Positions 53,881 to 64,000 of a stretch of 64,000 nt of DNA are shown here, piece after piece. The translations under genes were made by a program, and so were the position numbers. Under the pieces are notes generated by a model. It made no database searches. It was not told the DNA's origin and saw only the letters and a program-made list of their open reading frames with translations. Source of the stretch: Hanleya hanleyi. Its lineage: Eukaryota; Mollusca; Polyplacophora; Lepidopleurida; Hanleyidae. Position 1 is the stretch's first letter; every line of letters starts with the position of its first letter. The stretch is from positions 62,001 to 126,000 of the forward strand of contig JAVTVY010033725.1 of assembly GCA_036873755.1 (NCBI GenBank), written 5' to 3'.

Positions 53881-54589
53881 ATTTAACACAGGATCTAGCA
53901 AATGCTAATAGGCGTGATATGTATAGGTTGCAGTCTATAGAAGAGCCAAGGCATCTGAAATTAAACAGTAGGCTGGTTCATTATATGCTAAACAGCAACC
54001 GTGTTTTGACAGAACCCCCATAGAATTCTATATTTTCTGAAAGTGTAGGCTTTTGCCATGAAGCCGAGACAGATGTAAGCATTGCTGACCGAAATCGGGG
54101 TCCCCATAACCCCTACTGAACATGCCCCAAACTTCAGGAAAATCCTCTAAATTTGGTCCAAAATAGGTCATATTCTCTCCCCATCACAGAAAAAACTTGA
54201 CAATCGATTGTTATGAAACTCATCGATACTGTGCCCAGTCGAAGGATCAACAAAAATTAGCAAAGAAAATAGGGGGTCGACCATGCCGTTTTCAAACTCA
54301 TTTTCCCACTGCAAAGTATACCATGTGCTCGCAAGCGGAAAAAGGCCCCAATTTACAGCCACACTTTCGCATTTCCATCTACATAATGAAGCATGGGTCA
54401 ATCTAACTGGCAAAATACCATGTACTGATTTGAAGCAAATCAACCAGTCAATTGAATGATATTACAAATATTAATAAACAATAAGCCAATAAAAATTCTC
54501 ATGGGGTCAAACCTGGTGAAATATTAATTTCAAAGATTTTGAGGGGGACCAAAAATCCGCAACTATGGACTACCCCCTATAGTCCATAT
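53881..54589. other. unrecognised insertion between two Penelope fragments
   Basis: Starts with a short repeat of Penelope-like TTAACACAGGATCTAGCAAATGCTA. The rest has no ORF or known repeat that I recognise. Confidence 0.5.
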
Positions 54590-55605
54590 GCAGGTCCCAC
54601 TGGAATATTACTGTCCAGAAAGGGATAGTTTACGATGTCGAAATTGTAATCATCTCTTTTGTCATACAGTCGACGAGAGAGAAGGCCCGCTTCATTTTTA
54701 TAGAGATATAGGTCTAAATATGATGTGCCTGTAGGGTTATCTGTAGTTTCCTTCAAATCCAGTGAAAGTGGATATATATCCTTCACGGCGTCATTTATAT
54801 AGCGATTATCCACAGCGAGAAGATCGTCTATATAGCGTTTGGTGAATAAGAAGGGATCGGTTTTTGAAAGCGCCTGCATATAGTCATATTCATAAGAGAA
54901 CAGATAGGTCAGCCAATAGGGTGCACAATTAGTACCCATTGGAATACCTATATGCTGTTGATATATTGTGTTGCGAAATTTCACATAGATATTTTCAATG
55001 AGAAATTCAAGCAATTCTATAAACAAAGAAACATCCCATGAATGATATCTCTTGTATGTAGTAGAGCTAAAGAATGCTTTATGGCTTCCGACATTAATAT
55101 ATCTACGGTCAGTTTTCTTGAACACAGATACTATTAATGAACTTAGATGGTCAATAAGGTCCTGATGAGGGATTGTAGTATAGAGAGTCGAGAAATCCCA
55201 TGTGGATACATGTCTGTACGGTATGTGACCTTTAGCATCAACTTCTTCCGTAAGACATTTTGAGTTTTTCAATATCCACATACATTCAACGCCAGAGTTT
55301 GTAGAAATAGTGGCGCAATACCTTTCCCAAAATGGTTTTACCTCCTGAAGGGCCCTCGTCAACAAGGTTGAAAGAAGCTTGGTGGTGCAGCTTCTAGAAC
55401 CAGCTATGAATCTAGCTTTGTATGGTGATTTATGCATTTTGGGAGTCCAGTATACTTTTGGTATATCGTTATGTTTGGTTGGAAGACAAATACCTCTTTC
55501 CTTGAGAAACGTTTTGTGATTGTTAAATAAATCTTCCAGAGTAAATGCAGTTTGAGAGTACGTAGAGGTATTTGATGACGATATGTTTACTCTCAATTCT
55601 TATTG
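54590..55605 (-). mobile_element. Penelope-like retroelement copy E (longest RT)
   Basis: A 339-codon frame on the minus strand: CLPTKHNDIPKVYWTPKMHK, KARFIAGSRSCTTKLLSTLL (fingers), TWDFSTLYTTIPHQDLID (first catalytic Asp), IGIPMGTNCAP, RYIDDLLAVD. A few internal losses in the palm (NCAPYWLTYLFSYE). Truncated downstream at 54590 after GPAYGL. The most complete source for the family's RT in the window. Confidence 0.9.
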
Positions 55606-55619
55606 CGTTGCTATAAGAT

Positions 55620-57130
55620 GACACCCCACACGACGCCTTCGGACCACGGGTAGTCCATCTCTACCCCAAACACCTTCCTTCACACCCCTAAAATGCCCAC
55701 TTTGGCTAATACTCCTACTGATGACGTCACGAATGACGACACAGGTGACATGGACATCACTCTAGTCGTGGTCTACATTCCGAGAGCTACGCATTTGGAG
55801 CACGGATTGTCCCTCTCCATACTCCAAAGACCTTCCTTCACACCCTAAAATGACCACTTTCTCTACTACGGCCAGACTGCGCATGCGCAGAATAATAAAA
55901 CCGGACTAGGCACCAGTCCAATCCGACGAGAACTTCCAATTTTGAGAACATCAAAATAAGGCCTCCCACGGGCCAATCTGACCACTATGGGTCCATCTCG
56001 ACCTCAAAACGTCCATTCCAATACTCTTTTTCTGCTGCGCATGCACAGATAGACGCTATTTCCACACCACCCAATTGGACGCTCCCCCATGAGAGCTTCA
56101 CATTGATACCTCCCACGACCCATTCGGACCATTATGGGTCCACCTCGACCCAAAAACGTCCCTTCCAATGCCCTTTTCCCACGATTCCCTGTGTGCGCAT
56201 GCGCAGAATGTTGAAAACTGACTACACACTAGTCCGGTCGGATGGACCCCAACGGATGCTACACTATGACATCTCCAACGTCCCATTCGTACCAATAGTG
56301 GACCCCAAAACATCCATGATTCCCCATGGTTTAGGTCTAAAGTCCGTGTTCCGCTTTTTATAGGTTCAAACCCAATCCTAAATTTACATACACCCACTCA
56401 CCCACCCTACCTCTCTCGGCAGGCCCCGATAAGCCGGGGACCGATATTAACCCATCTAGACCTGGTTGATAGGAGTTTTCTCTATTTTAGGGGTAAGGTC
56501 CGTGTTCCGCCTTTTATACGTTCAACTCCAATCCTAATTTTACATACACCCACTCACTCACCCACCCTGCCTCTCTCGGCAGGCCCCGATAAGCGATATT
56601 AACCCCTCCAGACTTGGTTGATAGGGGATTCCCCTATTTTAGAGGTTCGACACCAATCCTAATTTTACATGCTCCCACCCATGACTTGATCGCCCTGGAG
56701 GAGCACTTTACTTTGACACCTCCCGCGACCCATTCGAACCAGTAGGGGCCCACCTCGATCTCAAAACGTCCATTCCCATACCCCTTTGTCTACTGCGCAT
56801 GCGCGGAATGACGTCAGTTTCACGTCACACCCATCCAGTCGGATGCTCCCTCACGAGTGCTTCACACTGATACCTCACTCGACCCAATTGGACCATTAGG
56901 GGCTCACCTAGACCCCAAAACGTCCACCCCAGCGTTACTTGCCCAATGCGCATAGTGACTTTTTAAAAAAAATTCACCGCTTAGCTTCGACACCCCTCCC
57001 ATCGTGTTCTTTGTGGTGAGACGAAGAAAACAAGATCCCACACCCCATAGTAAAATCCACAAAAAAAATACCATCCCTATCCCATACATGCATTCCTCGT
57101 ATAGATTAACATGCAAATGTTCGAATCAGG
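55620..57130 (-). repeat. Polinton 2 right inverted terminal repeat
   Basis: Matches 40250-41500 in inverse, with NRF1-like palindromes at 55878, 56194 and 56794 and AACGTCCATTCC...CTTTTTCTGC units. Somewhat longer than the left copy because of array differences. Confidence 0.85.
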
Positions 57131-57165
57131 GAAGACAACCCGGAATTCCTCTTCCTTATTTCACC

Positions 57166-57426
57166 ATGAGCAATATAGAGTCCACTTTGACTGATGGTTA
57201 CTTTGAACCGAAAAAGGAGGACATTTTAGCCGTAGTGGTACGTCAAGCTGACGTTCAAGTCGATGCTATTATTGAAACAGCTCAAGTTGGTGCCATCTGG
57301 AGGCAAGGAAGACAACCCGGAATTTGCCCCACACAGGTGAGACGAAGAAAACAAGATCCCACACCCCATAGTAAAATCCACAAAAAAAATTATCATCCCT
57401 ATCCCATACATGCATTCCCCGTATAG
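57166..57426 (+). CDS. small duplicated ORF, copy 1 (plus)
   Basis: Starts MSNIESTLTDGYFEPKKEDI and continues VVVRQADVQVDAIIETAQVGA for about 53 codons shared with the inverted copy at 57809. It then runs into ITR-like sequence. Context TATTTCACCATGAG. Function unknown. Duplication of the whole start context suggests it was once a functional gene at the element edge. Confidence 0.4.
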   Translation: MSNIESTLTDGYFEPKKEDILAVVVRQADVQVDAIIETAQVGAIWRQGRQPGICPTQVRRRKQDPTPHSKIHKKNYHPYPIHAFPV

Positions 57427-57469
57427 ATTAACATGCAAATGTTCGAATCAGGGAAGACAACCCGGCAGT

Positions 57470-57820
57470 CACCGGAACGTCCGTTACAAGCAATTTGTGG
57501 GGCAAATTCCGGGTTGTCTTCCCTGATTCGAACATTTGCATGTTAATCTATACGGGGAATGCATGTATGGGATAGGTATGGTAATTTTTTTTGGGGGATT
57601 TTACTATGGGGTGTGGGATCTTGTTTTCTTCGTCTCACCTTTGCGGGGAAAATTCCGGGTTGTCTTCCTTGCCTCCAGATGGCACCAACTTGAGCTGTTT
57701 CAATAATAGCATCGACTTGAACGTCAGCCTGACGTACCACTACGGCTAAAATGTCCTCCTTTTTCGGTTCAAAGTAACCATCAGTCAAAGTGGACTCTAT
57801 ATTGCTCATGGTGAAATAAG
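57470..57820 (-). repeat. inverted duplication of the right end of Polinton 2
   Basis: 57500-57820 is the reverse complement of much of 57000-57460 (GATTCGAACATTTGCATG, ACTATGGGGTGTGGGATCTTG, the small ORF). Confidence 0.85.
57543..57809 (-). CDS. small duplicated ORF, copy 2 (minus)
   Basis: Same first ~53 residues as the plus-strand copy at 57166, on the opposite strand. No family recognised. A decayed third copy starts near 58791 (CACCATGAGCACTACGGCATC) with an early stop. Confidence 0.4.
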   Translation of the reverse strand: MSNIESTLTDGYFEPKKEDILAVVVRQADVQVDAIIETAQVGAIWRQGRQPGIFPAKVRRRKQDPTPHSKIPQKKLPYLSHTCIPRID

Positions 57821-57896
57821 GAAGATGATGTCGTGTGAGCTATATATAATGAACGCTTTTGATCCTAATGATGCGTTCAAACAGGTGGAGTTTTTA

Positions 57897-58208
57897 GCCA
57901 TCGCTTGGACATACGCCGCTGTCCAGCTCGTGCCTGGGGATCTAGGATCTAGGATCTGGATTCCGTGTTCCACATTTCATATTTTCGGGACAAATACTAA
58001 TTTTACATACACCCACTAACCCACTCGCGGCAAACCACGATCTACTGGGGGGCCATCGCTTGTTCATACGCCGCTGTCCAGCTCGTGCCTAGGGATCTAG
58101 GATCTAGGATCTGGATTCCGTGTTCCACATTTCATATTTTCGGGACAAATACTAATTTTACATACACCCACTAACCCACTCGCGGCAAACCACGATCTAC
58201 TGGGGGGC
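57897..58208. repeat. 155-bp tandem duplication
   Basis: GCCATCGCTTG...CATACGCCGCTGTCCAGCTCGTGCC to ACGATCTACTGGGGG occurs twice with period 155. Near-identical, so recent. Confidence 0.92.
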
Positions 58209-58600
58209 CACTATTATCGTACCTTGACTCATTTAATAGGGATTTTCCATAGTTTAGGGGTAAAGTCCGTGTTTCCGGATCTTTTTCTGGGAAAATTTTA
58301 CATGCACCCACTCATGACTTGATCGGCCTCGAGGTCCACTTCACATGGATGCCCGCTCCGACCCCATAGGTCTATCTAGTCCAATTTGAATGGGATTTCC
58401 CCCACTTCTTAGCGTAAAGTCCGTGTTTCCGCTTATTAAGGTGCCAGGAAAAATCTTACTACTACTTTCACCCAACCAATCACGTGACCCCCGAAATATC
58501 GCCGAGTCGAAAGTGACGTCAGCGAAAGTGAACTTTGACCCGGATGTGACCTTTGACCCGGAAGTGACGTCACTCCACGTGACGTCATACCCTCACGCTT
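58209..58600. repeat. ITR-like fragment of a third Polinton-related element
   Basis: GGTAAAGTCCGTGTTTCCGGATC, TTTTACATGCACCCACTCATGACTTGATCGGCC and CCCGGAAGTGACGTCAC are motifs shared with the ITRs of Polintons 1 and 2. A CRE/ETS composite is at 58558. No genes attached. Confidence 0.6.
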
Positions 58601-59007
58601 CACCCTCAAAAATCATAATGAATTTATGCTTTCTATACTACTGATAGTCTGAAAGGAAATCGAAAGAACAGCGTCAATGTTGAAAACCACGGATTCAAAA
58701 GAAATGTATACTCTTTGTCAGCATCATTGAGATCAAAAGCGTTCACAGTTGATCTATAAATAGCCAACACGAGACAATTCTCATTTCACCATGAGCACTA
58801 CGGCATCTACGTAAATTGGTTAACGTAAACTTTGAACTCGACAACGGAAATATACTGACCGAAGTGTTAAGCCTACGTTCAAGTCGATGCTATAACTGAT
58901 GCAGCTCAAGCTGAGATCAGAACCGTTTTCTGTTGCATTAGAAACAGATACTACCCAAAAAGGATTCCAACACAAATACCCGTGTCTAGAATTTGCTGAA
59001 TCTGCAT

Positions 59008-59125
59008 GATTACAAGCGTCTGGTCCGTCATTCATAATTCAGCCGTCGTCCATTAGAGAATATCCGCGTCCATAATCCAAAGAACTATTCCATATTCCAT
59101 ATAACAATATTAGCACCAAATTCAA
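59008..59125. mobile_element. Penelope terminal fragment (copy F)
   Basis: ATTACAAGCGTCTGGTCCGTCATTCATAATTCAGCCGTCG ... CACCAAATTCAAA, terminal block only. Confidence 0.9.
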
Positions 59126-59555
59126 ACCAGAGCCTTAGGCACTGAAACGGGGCAATTTAAATGTAAAATAGGCTGTTGGAATAATTCCACTAACTCTTTG
59201 ATGTTCCATCTCATGGTGAAGAGCCATACTTGTAGTCTCACACATTCCTCTCAACAAGGATCTCTAGTGCATTAGTGTAATTGTACACATATATATATTT
59301 TTTAAAAAAACGCTGGGACAGACATTTATTATGAAACCAACCTGATGAAATGATAAAATAATGTCTTCCCTGCATGTTACCAATATTTGTAAAAATTTCC
59401 ACTTTTTCAGATAATCGAAAGCATATCCTTCAGCATCTGAAAACCCCTCGGCTCTGGGTACATTCATAATGTATTCAATTTGAACCAAGATGTCAGGAAC
59501 ACCAAGCAGTCAAGTCAAAAATATACAGATTATCAAACATTTTGCAATTAGGAAT
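59126..59555. other. non-coding, no feature recognised
   Basis: AT-rich sequence between a Penelope fragment and a satellite array. A poly(A)-rich stretch is at 59290-59310. Confidence 0.45.
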
Positions 59556-59559
59556 GACC

Positions 59560-60640
59560 CCCAAGGTTTCCGTCCAATCAGAGAAACCGGTTTTCATTAC
59601 ACAAGTTTCTTGATGCATCAATGATGTATACCAAATTTTACATCGAGCATTTAAACGGTATCAGAGATAGAGATCATTAATGATTTCGCATAAATTAAAG
59701 ATGGCCGCTCATCCTTCCCGCCACTCCGAGGAACTGATGTGGTTATTAATTGAATATCTCTTGATACATTGATGCTGTATATCAAGTTTCGTAACACTGA
59801 AATGGTATCAGAGATATACATCATTAAAGATTTTGCATAATTAAAGATGGCCACCAAGCCAAGGTTTCCGTCCAATCAGAGAAACCAGAACTGTCATTTG
59901 TCGTAAGTCTCTTGATGCATCGATGATGTATACCAAATTTTACATCGAGCACTTGAACGGTATCAGAGAACGAGATCATTAATGATTTTGCATAAATTAA
60001 AGATGGCCGCCCATCCTTCTCTCCACTCAGAGGAACTGATGTGATTATTCATTGCAAGTCTCTTGATACATCAATGCTGTATACCAAGTTTGGTATAGAA
60101 CACTTAAATGATATCAGAGATATATATCATTAAAGTTTTTGCATAAATTAAAGATGGCCGCCAAGGTTTTCAGTCAATCAGGTCCCGATTTAAAGTATCT
60201 GTATGCATCGATGATGTATACCAGCTTTCATAAAAAACAATTGAATGGTAACAGAGATATGTATCATTATCGATTTTGCATGAATTAAAGATGGCCTCCA
60301 GGATTTCCAGCTAATCGAAAAGCCGGTTTGGTAATTCATTGAAAGTTGCTTGATGTATCGATGATGTATACCAACTTTCGTATTGAACAGTTGAATGGTT
60401 TCCAAGATATGGATCATTATCCATTTTGCATAAAATTAAAGATGGCCGCCAAGGTTTCCACCCAATCAGGTCCCAATTCAATAGGCTTCTGGTCCTTGAC
60501 TAGGTAAATAAGCATACCAAATTTGAAATTCTTCAGTGGAACCGTTTTCCGTCTATCTCGCTCACGTACTGACGTACGAACAGACGGACGTACAAGACGA
60601 CAATACCCCATGGCCAAAATTGGCCGAGGGGTAAAAATGA
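59560..60640. repeat. ~150-bp degenerate tandem array, 6 copies
   Basis: AAGATGGCC recurs at 59698, 59845, 59999, 60152, 60290 and 60440 (spacing 138-154). Each copy has GATGTATACCAAATTT..CATCGAGCA and GGTATCAGAGAT..GATCATTAATGATTTTGCATAAATTA. Ends with ACAGACGGACGTACAAGACGACAATACCCC, the inverse of a motif at 4875-4960. Confidence 0.88.
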
Positions 60641-61482
60641 GTATTGAGATACAATGTGAAATCCTCATGGTTAGATGGACTGGAGCTATGCTGGGATGCA
60701 TCCTCTCATGGCATCATATTGTTTCATGTACCTCCTCCCTAGTATATTACAGTTCTATTTGGTTATCTCCCCTGTCACCTTACAGCTTCAAAACTGTGAT
60801 ATGCAGAGCTCTTTCTGTAGATCCGGGGGAAATGCTTGCAACATTCCATGAATATTTCAGAAGTAGAATGGAAAGAAAACATTTCTGAATACAGGGAAAT
60901 TATTACGTAAATGATTTGACCACCACTGGATTTTAGAAACTTACTATAAAAAGATAATGTAGAGGGTCTTGAGGGGTAAGCTTAAATGGCGAAAATTCCA
61001 AACTGTAACTCAACACACATATTTCATGAAAATGTAAATGAATACAGGCAAAGTGAAATATCCCATTGTTTTCTACAATGAATTACACTTATACTGGTAT
61101 TATTTAATACTAAATTACTGCCCAAACACGCTTTCTAATGAGAATGAGTTAGTCCCACAAAATCACTCAACATGCGCCTCTCAAAATCTGTGGTTTAGCA
61201 GACGACATATTTTGAGCACGAAAGTAGTGCCACTGGAAAATGAACGAAAACACGCATAAAATTAGATAAATGGAAATGTAACTTAAACATATCAGACCTG
61301 CAACTATACGCGAACATTAAAAACACAGAAACCTGGACACTCTAAAGAAGGAAGTTTCAGACCTCTTTCTTGTCGTGTAAGAACTCTATCTTTTGCTGTG
61401 TTAGCAAGACACAGAGCTGGTGCTCAATTTTTTCTGACTACAAGGCAGGACCATTAGTCCCTACGGGCCTACATCGCCCCGT
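60641..61482. other. non-coding, no feature recognised
   Basis: Open frames here are short and have no recognisable motifs. Confidence 0.45.
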
Positions 61483-61705
61483 GAAAAGACAATCATAGTA
61501 TACATAAACATAGGCTTGTTTCGTGCAAGAGAGAAGCGGTCAACAGTTTTCAATGATGCCGGCAAGACATCATGATGGTCCAAAAATATCAAATCCGTAT
61601 CGCTGATCAGTATTCTTAATCCATGATATTCGTTGTAAGGCCGTCATCTAAAGAATGATGTATCTCAGCCAAGCTTTGATTGTGACTGTTCATATGAGTA
61701 GGTCC
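61483..61705. mobile_element. Penelope terminal fragment (copy G)
   Basis: AAGACAATCATAGTATACATAAACATAGGCTTGTTTC ... TGATTGTGACTGTTCATATGAGTA, the inner part of the terminal block in the A/D orientation. Confidence 0.88.
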
Positions 61706-61729
61706 ATACTCCATGTAAGAGAGCACGAG

Positions 61730-61880
61730 ATTGGGCCATTAATTATCCCTCCTTGTTAAGACGACAGTATAAAAACGACACTTTGAAAGATAGGTATATT
61801 ATGTAGTTTGTCTCGATAGGGGCATTACCCCCTTCCATAAGACGACGGTGTTAAAACGACACATGTGAGGTACCTGGACT
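61730..61880. repeat. short repeat TAAGACGACRGTRTWAAAACGACAC
   Basis: Two copies, at about 61757 and 61839, just upstream of the LINE. Confidence 0.7.
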
Positions 61881-61915
61881 ATTCTCCTCCCAGGGGAGGC
61901 AATTCAATTTTCAGC

Positions 61916-63775
61916 GAGAAAGAAAAAAGAACGTGATAAAGAGGAAATCCGTCTTGAAAAGAAAATAGATATAATGGAAGCAGAATTAGGCCAAACTTTT
62001 AGTACGCCAAGTAAAGAGAACCTTCAAAAATTAAGCGACTATAAATCCAAATTAGAAAACATTCGAAATGAAAAAATACAAGGACTAATCACCAGAACTA
62101 AAGCGGAGTGGTCTGACTTAGGGGAAAACCCAACCAAATACTTCCTAGGCCATGAAAAAAGAAACTACACTAATAAAACATTAGCGCACCTGACCCTTGA
62201 GAGTGGGGAGGACATTTATAATAGTAAGTCAATTACAAATGAGCAAAAGAAGTATTATGAAAAACTGTATACAAATAAAGACACTGGTACAAATTCGGAT
62301 GACATTAGAAATGTTCTGAACAGTTTGAATATTATTTCACTAAAGGCAGAAGAATCCGATACGTTAGAGGGTGAAATAACATTTTCAGAACTAACTGCAG
62401 CACTCAAAAATTCGAAAAATGGGCGAAGTCCGGGTTTAGATAGCTACCCCGCAGACTTTTTCAAAATGTTCTGGAAAGAAATAGGCTATTTCGTTTTGCG
62501 AGCTATCAACTCCGGCTATCGTAGTGGAAAACTGTCAGTGAGTGCTAGGCAGGGAGTAATAACCTGTCTCCCAAAACCTGGAAAGCCCAGAAATTATCTG
62601 AAAAACTGGAGACCCATTACTTTATTGAATGTTATTTATAGACTGGCATCGTCTTGCATTTCTAATAGAATTAAAACTGTACTGGACAAATTGATAAACG
62701 AGGATCAAAAGGGATTTATAAAAGGGAGATTTATAGGGGAAAACATCAGATTAGTGTATGGCCTGATGCTAGCTACTAAAGAAAACGAGATTCCTGGTTT
62801 ACTTTTGTCAGTCGACTTCGAAAAAGCATTTGATTCTGTTTCTTGGGTATTTATTGATGAGGTTTTAAAGAGATACAACTTTGGGGAATCAATCAGAAGC
62901 TGGATCAAAACTTTTTACAATGATATTAAAACGTGTGTTATTCAGAATGGTCACTTATCTTTTAGAAATAGCCATGGCTGTAGACAAGGTGACCCTATTT
63001 CGCCCTATCTCTTTTTACTTTGCGCCGAGATATTGGGGGTAATGATTCGAGAAGAAAAAGATATTACAGGTATTACGATAGGGCACACCGAATACAAGAT
63101 CAGTCAGTATGCGGATGACACCCAACTAACCCTTGATGGTTCTGAACTATCTCTTAGAAAAGCCTTGAATATTTTGGACCACTTTCATAAACTATCTGGA
63201 TTAAGAATAAACGTGGACAAAACTAAAGCAATATGGATCGGTGCATTAGCAGGATCGGAAATAAGATTATGCCAAGATGTAAAATTAGAATGGGCGACTG
63301 ATTTCAAAATGCTCGGAATAGAGTTTTCTTCAGCAAACTTTGTGGATATCTGGATAATAAATTATTTGGCAAAGTTAGAAGAATTGAAAAGAGAATTAAG
63401 TAAATGGAAAATGAGGAACTTAACACTGCTTGGAAAAGTCACAATCATAAAATCATCTGCCTTATCCAAACTAACTCATCTATTTCTTGCCCTTCCCAAC
63501 CCCCCAGACAACTTCATCCAAGAACTCAATACAGTTCTCTTTAAGTTTATTTGGAACGGTGGGAGCGATAGAATACAACGAAAACTAATTACGCAGAACT
63601 ATAACGACGGGGGGCTCCGCTTGGTCAACGTTACCAATTTTATTAATAGTTTATAAGTCTACTGGATAAGAAGAATTTTGCTACATACCAGAAAATGGAA
63701 CGATCTTGTAAATATTGACTCGAATACCCTACAAAATATATGGAATTTGGGGAATGATTACCTTAACAAGCGCTG
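61916..63775 (+). pseudogene. LINE (L1/Tx1-like) reverse transcriptase, 5'-truncated
   Basis: A frame from about 61916, with ATG at 61974, gives a lysine-rich helical start, KAEWSDLGENPTKYFLGHEKR, then RT motifs: NGRSPGLDSYPADFFKMFW, WRPITLLNVIYRLASSCIS, DQKGFIKGRFIGENIRL, LLSVDFEKAFDSVSWVF (first Asp), GCRQGDPISPYLFLLCAE, ISQYADDTQLTLDG (YADD catalytic box), LRINVDKTKAIWIG, FKMLGIEFS. A TAA at 63654-63656 interrupts the conserved downstream part, which continues in frame (YWIRRILLHTRKW) to about 63775. No endonuclease domain is present upstream, so it is a truncated, dead copy. Confidence 0.92.
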
Positions 63776-64000
63776 AATGAGCGCAAAGACCTCCGTCGAG
63801 GCAACAGGGTCAGTAGGGGAATAGTACATCACTGAATAACATAGGGCCGGATGCCAAGCTCAATTTTGCATTTGTTGACGTGAACTTCACCAATGGTAAT
63901 TAACGTGAGATTGAGGGTTCCCCACTAGCATGTCCAGCTAGGGATGTGGAAGTCACATTCCCCGCAAATAATATTTCTTTGATTTCACGTGCTTGAAATA
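63776..64000. other. right edge, no feature recognised
   Basis: Non-coding. AACAAGCGCTGAATGAGCGCAAAGACCTCC may begin another repeat. Confidence 0.4.

Larger units (their letters stand above)
40160..57470 (+). mobile_element. Polinton/Maverick element 2 (degraded, Penelope-riddled)
   Basis: Inverted repeats at about 40250-41500 and 55620-57130 enclose a second full Polinton gene set: capsid, minor capsid, pVI/pX-like, protease, integrase and ATPase on the plus strand, and a DNA polymerase B relic on the minus strand. At least four Penelope-like retroelement fragments have inserted. Exact outer ends are unclear because the right end carries an extra inverted duplication. Codon usage is more AT-rich than in Polinton 1 and the proteins are clearly diverged, so the two elements belong to different lineages. 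Confidence 0.85.

Noticed and set aside
55145..55200. Hammerhead-ribozyme-like CTGATGAGG...CGAGAAATCCC
   Set aside because: It lies in the RT coding region (complement of the TTIPHQDL codons) and the words do not form proper stems; other copies read CTCATGAGG.

Overview
This window is invertebrate nuclear DNA. One host gene with spliced exons, satellites, MITE-like foldbacks, LINE and Penelope-like retroelements and two Polinton/Maverick elements all point to a metazoan. I infer a lophotrochozoan, probably a mollusc, from the repeat style and the Rel gene; I cannot name a species. There is no bacterial-type operon, rRNA or tRNA that I can support.

Region 1-22 kb: a 136-bp satellite (1-640), then a minus-strand NF-kB/Rel (Dorsal-class) gene whose exons I could read from 21580 down to 4623. 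The Rel homology domain is assembled from at least seven exons with matching splice phases. One expected RHD exon (between 5706 and 6617) was not found. Its 9.4-kb intron holds a roughly 6.4-kb non-coding element with terminal inverted repeats (9011-15420), a related MITE (8695-9007) and a ~160-bp tandem array (15451-16420). Upstream of the gene lie two large foldbacks (20277-20850, 22282-22779) and an array of the palindrome TTTCCGATATCGGAAA (23165-23620).

Region 24.1-37.8 kb: Polinton 1 (24120-37780), 13.66 kb, with ~2-kb inverted terminal repeats built of tandem arrays. On the plus strand it carries a small membrane protein, two paralogous PC4-like proteins, a DDE integrase with chromodomain, a Thr-rich membrane protein, a packaging ATPase, a run of virion genes (two unnamed conserved proteins, minor capsid, pVI/pX-like, major capsid) and an adenain-like protease. 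There is no DNA polymerase. Five consecutive upstream genes each have a TATA box 42-58 nt before the ATG. The virion block lacks these, and some of its genes overlap. Several virion genes are broken by stops or frameshifts.

Region 40-57.5 kb: Polinton 2, older and riddled with Penelope-like insertions. It keeps a CARD-domain protein, a membrane protein, a homologue of the first Polinton-1 gene, minor capsid, pVI/pX-like, major capsid (split by a Penelope insertion), protease, integrase (chromodomain split by a 175-bp Penelope fragment), a zinc-finger/ATPase fusion, and, on the opposite strand, the relic of a protein-primed-type DNA polymerase B. The ITRs of both elements carry repeated TGCGCATGCGC (NRF1-like) palindromes.

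Region 57-64 kb: an inverted duplication with a small repeated ORF, ITR-like fragments, more Penelope fragments, a ~150-bp satellite (59560-60520) and a 5'-truncated LINE with an RT ORF (61916-63775). The most interesting items are the CARD protein inside a Polinton, the polymerase-less Polinton with paired PC4-like genes, and the periodic transcription-factor-like palindromes in the ITRs.
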